A stretch of 64,000 nt of DNA. Source: Mycobacterium palustre. GTDB lineage: Bacteria > Actinomycetota > Actinomycetes > Mycobacteriales > Mycobacteriaceae. The notes under the pieces were generated by a model. That model searched no databases and was not told the origin of the DNA. It saw nothing but the letters and a program-made list of their open reading frames with translations. The position numbers were made by a program, and so were the translations under genes. Positions 42,797-51,501 of the stretch are shown piece after piece; the stretch's first letter is position 1, and every line of letters starts with the position of its first letter. The DNA lies in assembly GCF_002101785.1 (NCBI RefSeq), contig NZ_LQPJ01000144.1, positions 1-64,000 of the forward strand. The letters run 5' to 3'.

Positions 42797-44260
42797 GTGA
42801 GCGACAGCCTTCGCTACGCGCTCGTCGTGTTGTTCTCCAGCGCGCTCGGTTTGGTTGCGGTGCTGGCGAACCGCCTGACCGAGCGGGTCAAGATCCCGGT
42901 GCCGCTGCTCGTGCTGGTGGGCACCGCGCTGGCGATGCACGCCCTGCCGGCCGTCCGGGCGCCATCCGAGCGGGTCGTCGAGCAGGTCATCACCATCGCG
43001 CTCGTGCTGGTGTTGTTCGACGGCGGAATGCACATCGGGCCTTCCCGTTTCCGCGCGGCGGTTGCCCCCATCCTGTCGCTCGGCGTCGTGGGCACCGCGC
43101 TCACCGCCGCCGGCGCCGCGCTGATGCTGCACTATGCGTGCGAAGTCGGCTGGTTCCCCGCGGTGCTCGTCGCGACCGCGGTGGCTCCCACCGATCCGGC
43201 CGTGGTCTTCTCGGTCCTGGGCAAGCGCGAGATCAGGGGCCGCAGCAGCACCATCCTGGAGGGCGAGTCCGGTGCCAACGATCCGGTCGGCATCTCGTTG
43301 ATGTCCGGCCTCATCGCCGCCGGTGGCCTTAGCGCCGCCGGGTTCGCCGGCGTGGCAGCGCAATTCGTCCTGCAGATGGCGATCGGCCTGGCCTTCGGCG
43401 TCGTCGGCGGCCGCGCCCTGCTCGTCTTCATGCGCCGCGTGGCGTTGCCGAGCGAAGGCCTCTACCCGCTGCGGACGCTGGCATCCAGCCTGATGCTGTA
43501 CGGCATCACCACGCTTGCGCACGGATCGGGGTTTTTGGCGGTGTTCGTCGCCGGCATCGCGATCGGCGACGCGCGCGCGCCCTACAAGCCGGAGATCAAA
43601 CGATTCCACGCCGCCCTGGCCGGCCTGGCCGAGATCGTCGCGTTCGCCATCCTGGGTCTGACCGTCGACGTCGACGTGCTCCTCCATCCCGACGTGTGGA
43701 TTCCCGGGCTCCTTCTCGGAGCGGCCCTGACGGCGCTGATTCGTCCGGCCGCGGCGGGCGCCTGCCTGCTTGGCGTGCGACTCGAGCGAAACGAACGCCT
43801 CTTCATCCTGTTCGCCGGCCTCAAGGGCGCGGTGCCGATCCTGCTCGGCGAGTTTTTGCGGGCCGCCCACGTCGCCGACGCCGAACGTCTGTACGGCATC
43901 GTCGTCGTGGTCGTCGTCTTCTCCGTTCTGGTGCAGGGCGGCGCGGTGCCCGGCGCCGCTCGGCTGCTGCGCCTCCCGATGCGCACCGTCGAAACCCGGC
44001 CCTGGGAGATAGGGGTCCGGCTGGCGGACGAGCCGCACGGCGTCCACCGCTTCAGCGTTGCCCCCGGGTCTGCCGCCGAGGGGTGCACCGTCGAGGGCCT
44101 CGGTGACCGCGTCGGCGACATCTGGGTCAGCATCGTGGTCCGCACCACCGGCCTGGTGCCGGTGCGCGGCGACACCGAACTGCGGGCCGGCGACGAGGTC
44201 GTCCTTTTGGCAGATCCCGAACTTCACGACACGCTGGCCGACCTGTTCGGCCACTCGTAG
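42797..44260 (+). CDS. CPA1-family cation/proton antiporter with RCK_C tail (NhaP2-like)
   Basis: The 487-residue protein has about twelve to thirteen helices with CPA1 signatures: LVLFDGGMHIGPSRFR, ATAVAPTDPAVVFSVLG, and GESGANDPVGISLMSG (the NDP motif with the transport Asp). A C-terminal RCK_C-like domain follows (about residues 410-480; FSVAPGSAAEGCTVEGL, TELRAGDEVVLLADPE). NhaP2-type members exchange potassium or sodium for protons. It sits where M. tuberculosis has ABC and arsenic-type transporter genes. The start is uncertain (42797 or 42686). Confidence 0.88.
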   Translation: MSDSLRYALVVLFSSALGLVAVLANRLTERVKIPVPLLVLVGTALAMHALPAVRAPSERVVEQVITIALVLVLFDGGMHIGPSRFRAAVAPILSLGVVGTALTAAGAALMLHYACEVGWFPAVLVATAVAPTDPAVVFSVLGKREIRGRSSTILEGESGANDPVGISLMSGLIAAGGLSAAGFAGVAAQFVLQMAIGLAFGVVGGRALLVFMRRVALPSEGLYPLRTLASSLMLYGITTLAHGSGFLAVFVAGIAIGDARAPYKPEIKRFHAALAGLAEIVAFAILGLTVDVDVLLHPDVWIPGLLLGAALTALIRPAAAGACLLGVRLERNERLFILFAGLKGAVPILLGEFLRAAHVADAERLYGIVVVVVVFSVLVQGGAVPGAARLLRLPMRTVETRPWEIGVRLADEPHGVHRFSVAPGSAAEGCTVEGLGDRVGDIWVSIVVRTTGLVPVRGDTELRAGDEVVLLADPELHDTLADLFGHS

Positions 44261-44307
44261 GCCCGGCGGGCCCCCGCCGGTGCGCTGGTATCCCCGCGGT
44301 CGCTGCG

Positions 44308-44313
44308 TAGACT
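44308..44313 (+). promoter_or_regulatory. dxs -10 element
   Basis: TAGACT is followed by six bases and the dxs ATG at 44320, predicting a leaderless transcript. Confidence 0.65.
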
Positions 44314-44319
44314 GACGAG

Positions 44320-46233
44320 ATGCTCGAACAGATCCGCGGGCCCGCCGATCTGCAGCACCTTTCCCAACAGCAGCTCCGCGATCTCGCCGGCGAGATCCGC
44401 GAGTTTCTGATCCACAAGGTCGCTGCCACCGGGGGACACCTGGGACCGAATTTGGGCGTCGTCGAGCTGACCCTGGCGCTGCACCGGGTCTTCGACTCGC
44501 CGCACGACCCGATCATCTTCGACACCGGGCACCAGGCCTACGTGCACAAGATGCTCACCGGCCGCAGCCACGACTTCGAGAGCCTGCGCAAGAAGGGCGG
44601 CCTGTCGGGGTATCCGTCGCGCGCCGAGAGCGAGCACGACTGGGTGGAGTCCAGCCACGCCAGCGCCGCCCTGTCCTACGCCGACGGGCTGGCCAAGGCG
44701 TTCGAGCTGGCCGGGCACCGCAACCGGCACGTGGTGGCGGTGGTCGGCGACGGCGCGCTCACCGGCGGCATGTGCTGGGAGGCGCTGAACAACATCGCCG
44801 CGTCGAAGCGCCCGGTGATCATCGTGGTCAACGACAACGGCCGCAGCTACGCGCCGACGATCGGCGGGGTCGCCGACCACCTGGCGTCGCTGCGGCTGCA
44901 GCCCGCGTACGAACAGATGCTGGAGAAGGGCCGCGACGCGCTGCGCGCGATGCCGCTCTTCGGCAAGATCGCCTACCGGTTCATGCACAGCGTCAAGGCC
45001 GGCATCAAGGACTCGCTGTCACCGCAGCTGCTGTTCACCGACCTCGGGCTGAAGTACGTCGGGCCGGTCGACGGCCACGACGAGCGCGCGGTCGAGGTCG
45101 CGCTGCGCCACGCCCGCGGCTTCGGGCGCCCGGTGATCGTGCACGCCGTCACCCGCAAGGGCATGGGATACGCCCCGGCCTTGGACGATGAGGCCGAGCA
45201 GATGCACTCCTGCGGCGTGATCGACCCGGCCACCGGCCAGGCCACCAAGGTCGCCGGCCCGGGCTGGACGGCGACCTTCTCCGACGCGCTCATCGCCTAC
45301 GGCAAGAAGCGCCGCGACATCGTCGCGATCACCGCCGCGATGCCCGGCCCCACCGGGCTGAGCGCGTTCGGCAAACAGTTCCCGGACCGCCTGTTCGACG
45401 TGGGCATCGCCGAGCAGCACGCGCTGACGTCGGCGGCCGGGCTGGCGATGGGCGGCATGCACCCCGTGGTGGCCATCTACTCGACGTTCCTCAACCGGGC
45501 CTTCGACCAGATCATGATGGACGTGGCGCTGCACCGGCTGCCCGTGACGATGGTGCTCGACCGCGCCGGCATCACCGGCAACGACGGCGCCAGCCACAAC
45601 GGGATGTGGGACCTGTCGATGCTGGGCATCGTGCCCGGCATCCGGGTGGCCGCGCCCCGCGACGCCACCCGCCTGCGCGAGGAGCTCGGCGAGGCCCTCG
45701 ACGTCGACGACGGCCCCACGGCCCTGCGCTTCCCGAAAGGCGATGTGGGCGAAGACATTCCGGCCCTCGAACGCCGCTCGGGGGTCGACCTGCTCGCGAT
45801 GCCCGCGCCGGGGTTGAACCACGACGTGCTGCTGGTGGCGATCGGCGCGTTCGCGCCGATGGCGCTGGCGGCGGCCAAGCGGCTGCACAACCAGGGCATC
45901 GGCGTGACGGTGATCGACCCGCGCTGGGTGCTGCCGGTGTCCGACGGCGTCGTGGAGCTGGCGGCGCAGCACAAGCTGGTCGTCACGTGCGAGGACAACG
46001 GCGTCAACGGCGGCGTCGGCTCGGCGGTGTCGGCCGCGCTGCGGCGCGCGGAGATCGACGTGCCCTGCCGCGACGTCGGCCTGCCGCAGCGGTTCTACGA
46101 GCACGCCTCGCGCGGGGAGGTGCTGGCCGAGCTCGGCCTGACCGACCAGGACGTGGCCCGCCGGATCACCGGTTGGGTGGCGGCGCTGGGCAGCCCGCTG
46201 ACCGAGCCGCAGATCACCGAGCAGCTCGACTAG
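44320..46233 (+). CDS. dxs: 1-deoxy-D-xylulose-5-phosphate synthase
   Basis: Dxs condenses pyruvate and glyceraldehyde-3-phosphate using thiamine diphosphate, the first step of the MEP isoprenoid pathway that feeds menaquinone, decaprenyl phosphate and the tRNA isopentenyl group. The 637-residue protein has the N-terminal GGHLGPNLGVVELT motif, TPP-binding GDGALTGGMCWEALNNI followed by the metal-ligand region VNDNGRSYAP, and the second-domain FDVGIAEQHALTSAAGLA with the catalytic Glu. A leaderless start at 44320 is supported by the -10 element. The stop shares CTAG with the convergent RNase D gene. Confidence 0.98.
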   Translation: MLEQIRGPADLQHLSQQQLRDLAGEIREFLIHKVAATGGHLGPNLGVVELTLALHRVFDSPHDPIIFDTGHQAYVHKMLTGRSHDFESLRKKGGLSGYPSRAESEHDWVESSHASAALSYADGLAKAFELAGHRNRHVVAVVGDGALTGGMCWEALNNIAASKRPVIIVVNDNGRSYAPTIGGVADHLASLRLQPAYEQMLEKGRDALRAMPLFGKIAYRFMHSVKAGIKDSLSPQLLFTDLGLKYVGPVDGHDERAVEVALRHARGFGRPVIVHAVTRKGMGYAPALDDEAEQMHSCGVIDPATGQATKVAGPGWTATFSDALIAYGKKRRDIVAITAAMPGPTGLSAFGKQFPDRLFDVGIAEQHALTSAAGLAMGGMHPVVAIYSTFLNRAFDQIMMDVALHRLPVTMVLDRAGITGNDGASHNGMWDLSMLGIVPGIRVAAPRDATRLREELGEALDVDDGPTALRFPKGDVGEDIPALERRSGVDLLAMPAPGLNHDVLLVAIGAFAPMALAAAKRLHNQGIGVTVIDPRWVLPVSDGVVELAAQHKLVVTCEDNGVNGGVGSAVSAALRRAEIDVPCRDVGLPQRFYEHASRGEVLAELGLTDQDVARRITGWVAALGSPLTEPQITEQLD

Positions 46234-47498
46234 CGCGGCCCGTCGGCCGGCGGCTGCAGCGCCCGGGCCAGCGCCGGGCCCACCAGTTCGCGCTGCCAGG
46301 GCCGCGCCCGGCCGGCGCGCAGGAATGCGTCGACCGCCTCGAGGGGGTCCGGCGCGCCCTCCCAGTCCCAGCACAGCCGTCGCACCAGGTCCGGCGACAC
46401 CAGGTTCTCGGTGGGGACCTTCACCCGCTCCGACACCTCGCCCAGCGCCGCCCGGGCCGCCTCCAGCCGGGCCGCGGCCTCCGGTTTGCGCCTGCTCCAC
46501 CGCGCCGGCGGTGGCGGCCCGTTGGCGGCCTCGACCTCCCCCGGCGGTTCCTCGTTGTGCCGCGCCGCCTCCAGCGCCGCCAGCCAGATGTGCGCGCTGC
46601 GGCGCTGGTTGCGGCCCCCGAACACCGGCAGCGCGACCAGGTCCTCGACGGTCTTCGGGTTGGCCAGCGCGGCGTCGATGATCGCCGAGTCCGGCAGGAT
46701 GCGCCGCGGGGCGATGTCGCGGCGCTGGGCGATCAGGTCGCGCGCCGCCCACAGCTCGCGCACCGCGGCCAGGCCCCGGCGGTCGCGCACCCGGTGGATC
46801 CCCGACGTGCGGCGCCAGCGCTCGCGCCGCGCCGTCGGATCGCGCGAACCGGCGGTGCGCAGGTAGTCGAATTCCTGTGCGGCCCAATCACTTTTGCCCT
46901 GTTCGGCCAGCACGTCGGCGATCGCCGCGCGCAGCTCGATGAGCAGCTCCACATCCAGCGCCGCGTAGTTGAGCCATTCGGGTGGCAGGGGCCGCTTGGA
47001 CCAGTCCGCCGCGCCGTGGCCCTTGGCCAGCCCGAGGCCCAGCAGCCGCTCGACCATGGTGGCCAGGTTCACCCGCTCGAACCCGGCCAGCCGCCCGGCG
47101 AGCTCGGTGTCGTAGAGCGCCGGCGGGCGCATGCCGACCTCGGCCAGGCAGGGCAGGTCCTGGTCGGCCGAGTGCAGGATCCATTCGTCGGTGCCGAGCA
47201 CCTCGGCCACCGGCCGCAGCACGTCCAGCGGGTCGCCGCCGTGGCTGACCGGGTCGATCAGCACGGTCCCGGCGCCGGCGCGCCGGATCTGGATCAGGTA
47301 GGCCCGGCTCGAGTAGCGGAAACCCGACGCCCGCTCGGCGTCCACCGCGAACGGCCCGCTGCCGCGGTCGAGCCGCCGCGCCGCCTCGGCGATCTCGCGG
47401 GCCGACACCGAAAGCGCCGGGACGCCGTCGGCCGGGTGGAGCAGCGGGGTGGCCGCGGGCGCGGTGCTGTCGGGCCCGTGGGCCGACGGTTCGCCCAT
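46230..47498 (-). CDS. RNase D-like 3'-5' exonuclease with HRDC domains (Rv2681-like)
   Basis: The 422-residue protein has a DEDDy exonuclease domain: FAVDAERASGF (Asp and Glu), HSADQDLPCL (Asp), and YAALDVELLIEL (Tyr and Asp). One or two HRDC-type helical modules follow (about residues 230-420; AVRELWAARDLIAQRRDIAPRRIL). Such enzymes trim the 3' ends of tRNAs and other stable RNAs. It lies one base from the DUF3000 gene in the same direction, suggesting an operon. Confidence 0.9.
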   Translation of the reverse strand: MGEPSAHGPDSTAPAATPLLHPADGVPALSVSAREIAEAARRLDRGSGPFAVDAERASGFRYSSRAYLIQIRRAGAGTVLIDPVSHGGDPLDVLRPVAEVLGTDEWILHSADQDLPCLAEVGMRPPALYDTELAGRLAGFERVNLATMVERLLGLGLAKGHGAADWSKRPLPPEWLNYAALDVELLIELRAAIADVLAEQGKSDWAAQEFDYLRTAGSRDPTARRERWRRTSGIHRVRDRRGLAAVRELWAARDLIAQRRDIAPRRILPDSAIIDAALANPKTVEDLVALPVFGGRNQRRSAHIWLAALEAARHNEEPPGEVEAANGPPPPARWSRRKPEAAARLEAARAALGEVSERVKVPTENLVSPDLVRRLCWDWEGAPDPLEAVDAFLRAGRARPWQRELVGPALARALQPPADGPR

Positions 47499-47499
47499 G

Positions 47500-48084
47500 T
47501 CAGGCGCGTGACCGCGAGCTCAGGTTGGTGACCCCGCTCGGCGGCAGGCCCGCGGCGTGCTCGAGGACCTCGCAGAACGCCTCGACGTGCACCCCGACCG
47601 CCGGGGTGGTCGCCGTCCACGACGCGCGCAGCTCCAGCTGGTGGGCCCGCGGCGGCCCGGAGATGTCGCCGTAGCGCACCGACGTGGTGGCGGTGACCGT
47701 GCCGCCCAGGGCGGTGGTCTGCTCGAGGCGTGCCGTGAGCGCGTCCACCAGCCAGCTCCACGCGACCTCCGGCAGCAGGGGGTCGACGGCCTCGCTGGGG
47801 TCGAGGTCGGCCTGGATGTAGGCGACCAGCCGGATGGTGCCGTCCCAGGCGTCGGCGCCCTCGGGGTCGTACAGCAGGATCAGCCGGCCGAACGCGTCAC
47901 CCTCGGACCGCTCCGGGACGATCTCGAGGTCGGGGTGCTTGACCTCGGCGCCCAGCGCGTAGCTGAAGGGTGCCAGCCGCTGCGGCGGGCGGATCGGGCC
48001 CAGCTCGATCTCCGGCCGCACCGTCACGGCGTTCATCGCCGCCACCGCCTCGCGAAAGGGGGCCGGTTCAGCTGAACTGGTCAC
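47500..48084 (-). CDS. DUF3000 protein (Rv2680-like)
   Basis: The 194-residue soluble protein has the DUF3000 features FREAVAAMNAVTVRPEIELGPI, RLAPFSYALGAEV, GDAFGRLILLYDPEG and a Trp-rich C-terminal block LPEVAWSWLVDAL. Function is unknown. GTG 48084 is chosen because TAGCGT lies eight bases before it; ATG 48105 and ATG 48174 are in frame and would lengthen the protein to 201 or 224 residues. It precedes the RNase D gene with a one-base gap. Confidence 0.85.
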   Translation of the reverse strand: MTSSAEPAPFREAVAAMNAVTVRPEIELGPIRPPQRLAPFSYALGAEVKHPDLEIVPERSEGDAFGRLILLYDPEGADAWDGTIRLVAYIQADLDPSEAVDPLLPEVAWSWLVDALTARLEQTTALGGTVTATTSVRYGDISGPPRAHQLELRASWTATTPAVGVHVEAFCEVLEHAAGLPPSGVTNLSSRSRA

Positions 48085-48092
48085 AGCGTTCG

Positions 48093-48098
48093 ACGCTA
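48093..48098 (-). promoter_or_regulatory. -10 element of DUF3000 gene
   Basis: On the minus strand TAGCGT is followed by eight bases and GTG 48084. This supports a leaderless start and disfavours the longer in-frame starts. Confidence 0.5.
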
Positions 48099-48203
48099 GA
48101 CCCATCCCCCGACACGCCGAAACAGGCGCGCCGACTTTCGCGCGCGCCGCGACCAAGCCGTTACGCGCGCCCATTGCGGCCCCGCGACCCGTGTTTGCCC
48201 TGC

Positions 48204-49010
48204 TCAGGTCGCGGCACCGCCGGTGAATCGGGCCGGCCGCTTCTCGCGGTGCGCGGCCAGGCCCTCCCGAACGTCGGGCCCGCCGAAACTGACGAATTCC
48301 AGGCCCAGCGACGTTTCGAACGCGGGCCCGAACATGCGGTACCAGTAGTTGAGGCTGTGCTTGGTCCAGCGGATGGCGTGCTGCGCGCCCCGCGCCAGGT
48401 CCTCGGCGATGCGGGTGGCCGTCGGCAGCACCTCGTCGTCGTCGACGCACTTGGAGACCAGCCCGATGCGCTCGGCCTCCTCGCCGACCAGCGTCTCGCA
48501 GGTCAGCAGGTAGTACTTGGCCTTGGCCATGCCGACCAGCAGCGGCCAGCAGATCGCGGCGTGGTCGCCCGCGGCCACCCCGAGCTTGGTGTGGCCGTCG
48601 ATGAACCGCGCGGTGCGGCCGGCCACCGAGATGTCGGCGAGCAGCGCCACCACCAGGCCGGCGCCGACGGCGGGTCCCCGGATCGCCGAGACCACGGGCT
48701 TGTCGAAGTTGACCATGTTGAGCACCAGGTCGCGGGCCTCGCGCATGATGCGGACCCGGCCTTCGAAGTCGCCCATGGTCTCCTCGATCAGATCGAAGCT
48801 GCCGCCCGACGAGAAGGCCTTGCCCTCGCCGCGGACCAGCACCACGCGCACGTCGGGATCGCGGTCGAGGGCCGGCCAGATGTCGGCGAGGTCGCGGTGC
48901 ATCTGCGGTCCCACCGAATTCAGGCCGGGCGCGTCGAGAACGAGCGTCAAAACGCCGTTATCGCCGGGTTCGCACCGCAGGCCGGGAAACTCGTCGTAGT
49001 TGACTGGCAC
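48204..49010 (-). CDS. echA15: Enoyl-CoA hydratase family protein (EchA15-like)
   Basis: The 268-residue crotonase-fold protein has the oxyanion-hole segments AFSSGGSFDLI and AVGAGLVVALLADISVA, and the conserved GVAAGDHAAICWPLLVG. The catalytic acids of hydratases are not obvious at the usual positions, so it may be an isomerase, hydrolase or other crotonase. GTG 49010 is supported by TAACAT seven bases before. It is divergent from hemE across 52 bases. Assignment to echA15 rests on synteny. Confidence 0.9.
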   Translation of the reverse strand: MPVNYDEFPGLRCEPGDNGVLTLVLDAPGLNSVGPQMHRDLADIWPALDRDPDVRVVLVRGEGKAFSSGGSFDLIEETMGDFEGRVRIMREARDLVLNMVNFDKPVVSAIRGPAVGAGLVVALLADISVAGRTARFIDGHTKLGVAAGDHAAICWPLLVGMAKAKYYLLTCETLVGEEAERIGLVSKCVDDDEVLPTATRIAEDLARGAQHAIRWTKHSLNYWYRMFGPAFETSLGLEFVSFGGPDVREGLAAHREKRPARFTGGAAT

Positions 49011-49017
49011 CGGGTTG

Positions 49018-49023
49018 ATGTTA
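49018..49023 (-). promoter_or_regulatory. echA15 -10 element
   Basis: On the minus strand TAACAT is followed by seven bases and GTG 49010, as for a leaderless mRNA. Confidence 0.6.
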
Positions 49024-49062
49024 CGCAGGCGCCCGCGGGCCGCCGTGGCAGCATTGATGCCG

Positions 49063-50139
49063 ATGGACACTTTCCGCCGCGAGCTTCCCGACTCCCCGTA
49101 TCTGGCCGCCGTCACCGGACGCAAGCCCGGCCGGGTGCCGGTGTGGTTCATGCGGCAGGCCGGCCGCTCGCTGCCGGAGTACCGGGCGCTGCGCGAACGC
49201 CACAGCATGCTCGAGGCGTGCTTTCAGCCCGAGGTGGCGTGCGAGATCACGCTGCAGCCGATTCGCCGCTACGGCGTGGACGCGGCGATTTTGTTCTCCG
49301 ACATCGTGGTGCCGCTGCGCGCCGCGGGCGTCGAGCTGGACATCGTCGCCGACGTGGGGCCGGTGATCGCGCACCCGGTGCGCACCGACGCCGACATCGA
49401 TGCGATGAAACCTCTTGACCCGCAAGCGGTTCAGCCGGTGTCCGACGCGGTGTCGCTGCTGGTCGGCGAGCTGGGCGACGTCCCGCTGATCGGCTTCGCC
49501 GGTGCGCCGTTCACGCTGGCGTCCTACCTCGTCGAGGGCGGCCCCAGCCGCAACCACGCCCGCACCAAGGCGATGATGCTGGCCGAACCGGCGAGCTGGG
49601 ACGCGCTGATGTCCAAGCTCACCGACCTGACCATCGCGTTTTTGCGCGCCCAGATCGACGCCGGGGTCGACGCCATCCAGATGTTCGACTCGTGGGCGGG
49701 GACCCTGTCGCTGGCCCACTACCGCAACTACGTGCTGCCGCACAGCTCGCGGGTCTTCGCCACCCTGGCCGAATACGGCGTGCCCATGACGCATTTCGGG
49801 GTCGGGACCTCCGAGCTGCTGGGCGCGATGTCGGCGGCGCTGAAGTGCGGCATGCGGCCCGGGCAGGCCACCGTGATCGGGGTGGACTGGCGCACGTCGC
49901 TGATCGACGCCGCCGCCCGGGTCGAACCCGGCACGGCGCTGCAGGGCAACCTCGACCCGGTCGTGCTGCTGGCCGGATGGGACGTCGCCGCACACGCCGC
50001 CCGCGCGGTGGTGACCGAGGGCCGCCGGGCGGTCGACGCGGGCGCGACGGGCCACGTCTTCAACCTGGGCCACGGGGTGCTCCCGGAGACCGATCCCGGC
50101 GTGCTGGCCGACGTGGTGGCGCTGGTCCATTCGCTATGA
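49063..50139 (+). CDS. hemE: Uroporphyrinogen decarboxylase
   Basis: HemE decarboxylates uroporphyrinogen III to coproporphyrinogen III. The 358-residue protein has the N-terminal PVWFMRQAGRSLPEYR motif with the catalytic arginines, the ILFSDIVVPLRAAG segment with a catalytic Asp, GFAGAPFTLASYLVEGG, and a C-terminal FNLGHGVLPET. ATG 49063 is preferred; an ATG two codons upstream is equally possible. It is the first gene of a four-gene heme operon: its stop overlaps the hemY start as ATGA. Confidence 0.98.
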   Translation: MDTFRRELPDSPYLAAVTGRKPGRVPVWFMRQAGRSLPEYRALRERHSMLEACFQPEVACEITLQPIRRYGVDAAILFSDIVVPLRAAGVELDIVADVGPVIAHPVRTDADIDAMKPLDPQAVQPVSDAVSLLVGELGDVPLIGFAGAPFTLASYLVEGGPSRNHARTKAMMLAEPASWDALMSKLTDLTIAFLRAQIDAGVDAIQMFDSWAGTLSLAHYRNYVLPHSSRVFATLAEYGVPMTHFGVGTSELLGAMSAALKCGMRPGQATVIGVDWRTSLIDAAARVEPGTALQGNLDPVVLLAGWDVAAHAARAVVTEGRRAVDAGATGHVFNLGHGVLPETDPGVLADVVALVHSL

Positions 50140-51497
50140 CCCCCTCGTATTGCGTTGTTGGCGGCGGGATTTCGGGGCTGACGGCCGCGTACCGGCTGCG
50201 GGCGGCCGCCGGTGCGGACGCGACGATCACCCTGTTCGAGCCGGGGGACCGGCTGGGCGGGGTGTTGCGCACCGAGCAGGTCGGCGGGCGGCCGATGGAC
50301 GTCGGCGCCGAGGCGTTCGTGCGGCGCCGGCCCGAGATGCCGGCGCTGCTGGCCGAGCTGGGCCTGTCGGACCGCCAGCTGTCGACCACCGGCGCGCGGC
50401 CTTTGATCTACAGCCGGCGGCGGCTGCACCCGCTGCCCGCGGGCACCGTCGCCGGGATCCCGTCGTCTGCCGCGTCGATGGCCGGATTGGTCGACGAGGC
50501 GACGGTCGCGTGGATCGACGCCGAACCGACCCGGCCCCTGGGCTGGGAGCCGGGCGGCGACCCCGCGGTGGCCGACCTGGTGGGGGAGCGGTTCGGCGAG
50601 CAGACCGTGGCCCGGTCGGTGGACCCGTTGCTGAGCGGGGTGTATGCGGGCTCGGCCTCGACGATCGGGCTGCGCGCGGCGGCCCCCAGCGTGGCGGCGG
50701 CCCTGGACCGCGGCGCGCCCAGCCTGACCGACGCGGTCCGGCAGGGGTTGCCGCCGTCGACCGGCGCGCCGGCGTTCGGGGCCATCGACGGCGGCTACGG
50801 GGTGCTGCTCGACGAGCTCGTCGAGCGGGGCCGCCCGCGGTGGGTGCGCGCCGCGGTGCGGCGGCTCGACCCCGCCGGGCCCGGCTGGTCCCTGCTCGAC
50901 GACACCGGCGCCCGCTGGCACGCCGACGCCGTGATCCTGGCCGTGCCCGCGCCGCGGCTGGCGGCGCTGCTGCGGGAGGTGGCCCCGCGTTCGTCGGCGG
51001 CCGCGGCCCGCATCGCGACCGCGTCGTCGGCGGTGGTGGCGCTCGCGGTGCCGGCCTCGACGCCGCTGCCCGACGCCTCCGGCGTGCTGGTGGCCACCGG
51101 GGAGCCGTTGCGGGCCAAGGCCGTAACGCTGTCTTCCAAGAAATGGGGGCGCAAGTTGGGCGGCGGGGACGTGCAGCTGCTGCGGCTGTCGTTCGGCCGC
51201 TTCGGCGACGACGTGGCGGCCAGCACCCCGGACGACGAATTGCTGGGGTGGGCGCTCAGCGACCTGGTCGACGTGTTCGGGCTGACCGTCGAACCCGTCG
51301 ACGCCCGCGTGCAGCGCTGGATCGACGCGATGCCGCAGTACGGCCCGGGCCACGCCGAGGTGGTCGCCGAGGTGCGCGCCGGCCTGCCGCCGGGGCTGGC
51401 GGTGGCGGGCAGCTACCTCGACGGCATCGGGGTGCCGGCGTGCATCGGGGCGGCCGGGCGCGCGGTCGAGGCGCTTCGGGCGGAAGTGGCACGATAG
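50136..51497 (+). CDS. hemY: Coproporphyrinogen III oxidase (CgoX/HemY type)
   Basis: In the coproporphyrin-dependent pathway of actinobacteria this FAD enzyme oxidises coproporphyrinogen III to coproporphyrin III. It is often mislabelled protoporphyrinogen oxidase. The 453-residue protein begins with the FAD motif CVVGGGISGLTAAYRL, then GVLRTEQVGGRPMDVGAEAFV and, near the end, VAGSYLDGIGVPACIGAAG. ATG 50136 overlaps the hemE stop. The next gene, chdC, follows after four bases, matching the pathway logic. Confidence 0.96.
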   Translation: MTPSYCVVGGGISGLTAAYRLRAAAGADATITLFEPGDRLGGVLRTEQVGGRPMDVGAEAFVRRRPEMPALLAELGLSDRQLSTTGARPLIYSRRRLHPLPAGTVAGIPSSAASMAGLVDEATVAWIDAEPTRPLGWEPGGDPAVADLVGERFGEQTVARSVDPLLSGVYAGSASTIGLRAAAPSVAAALDRGAPSLTDAVRQGLPPSTGAPAFGAIDGGYGVLLDELVERGRPRWVRAAVRRLDPAGPGWSLLDDTGARWHADAVILAVPAPRLAALLREVAPRSSAAAARIATASSAVVALAVPASTPLPDASGVLVATGEPLRAKAVTLSSKKWGRKLGGGDVQLLRLSFGRFGDDVAASTPDDELLGWALSDLVDVFGLTVEPVDARVQRWIDAMPQYGPGHAEVVAEVRAGLPPGLAVAGSYLDGIGVPACIGAAGRAVEALRAEVAR

Positions 51498-51501
51498 TTT
51501 C

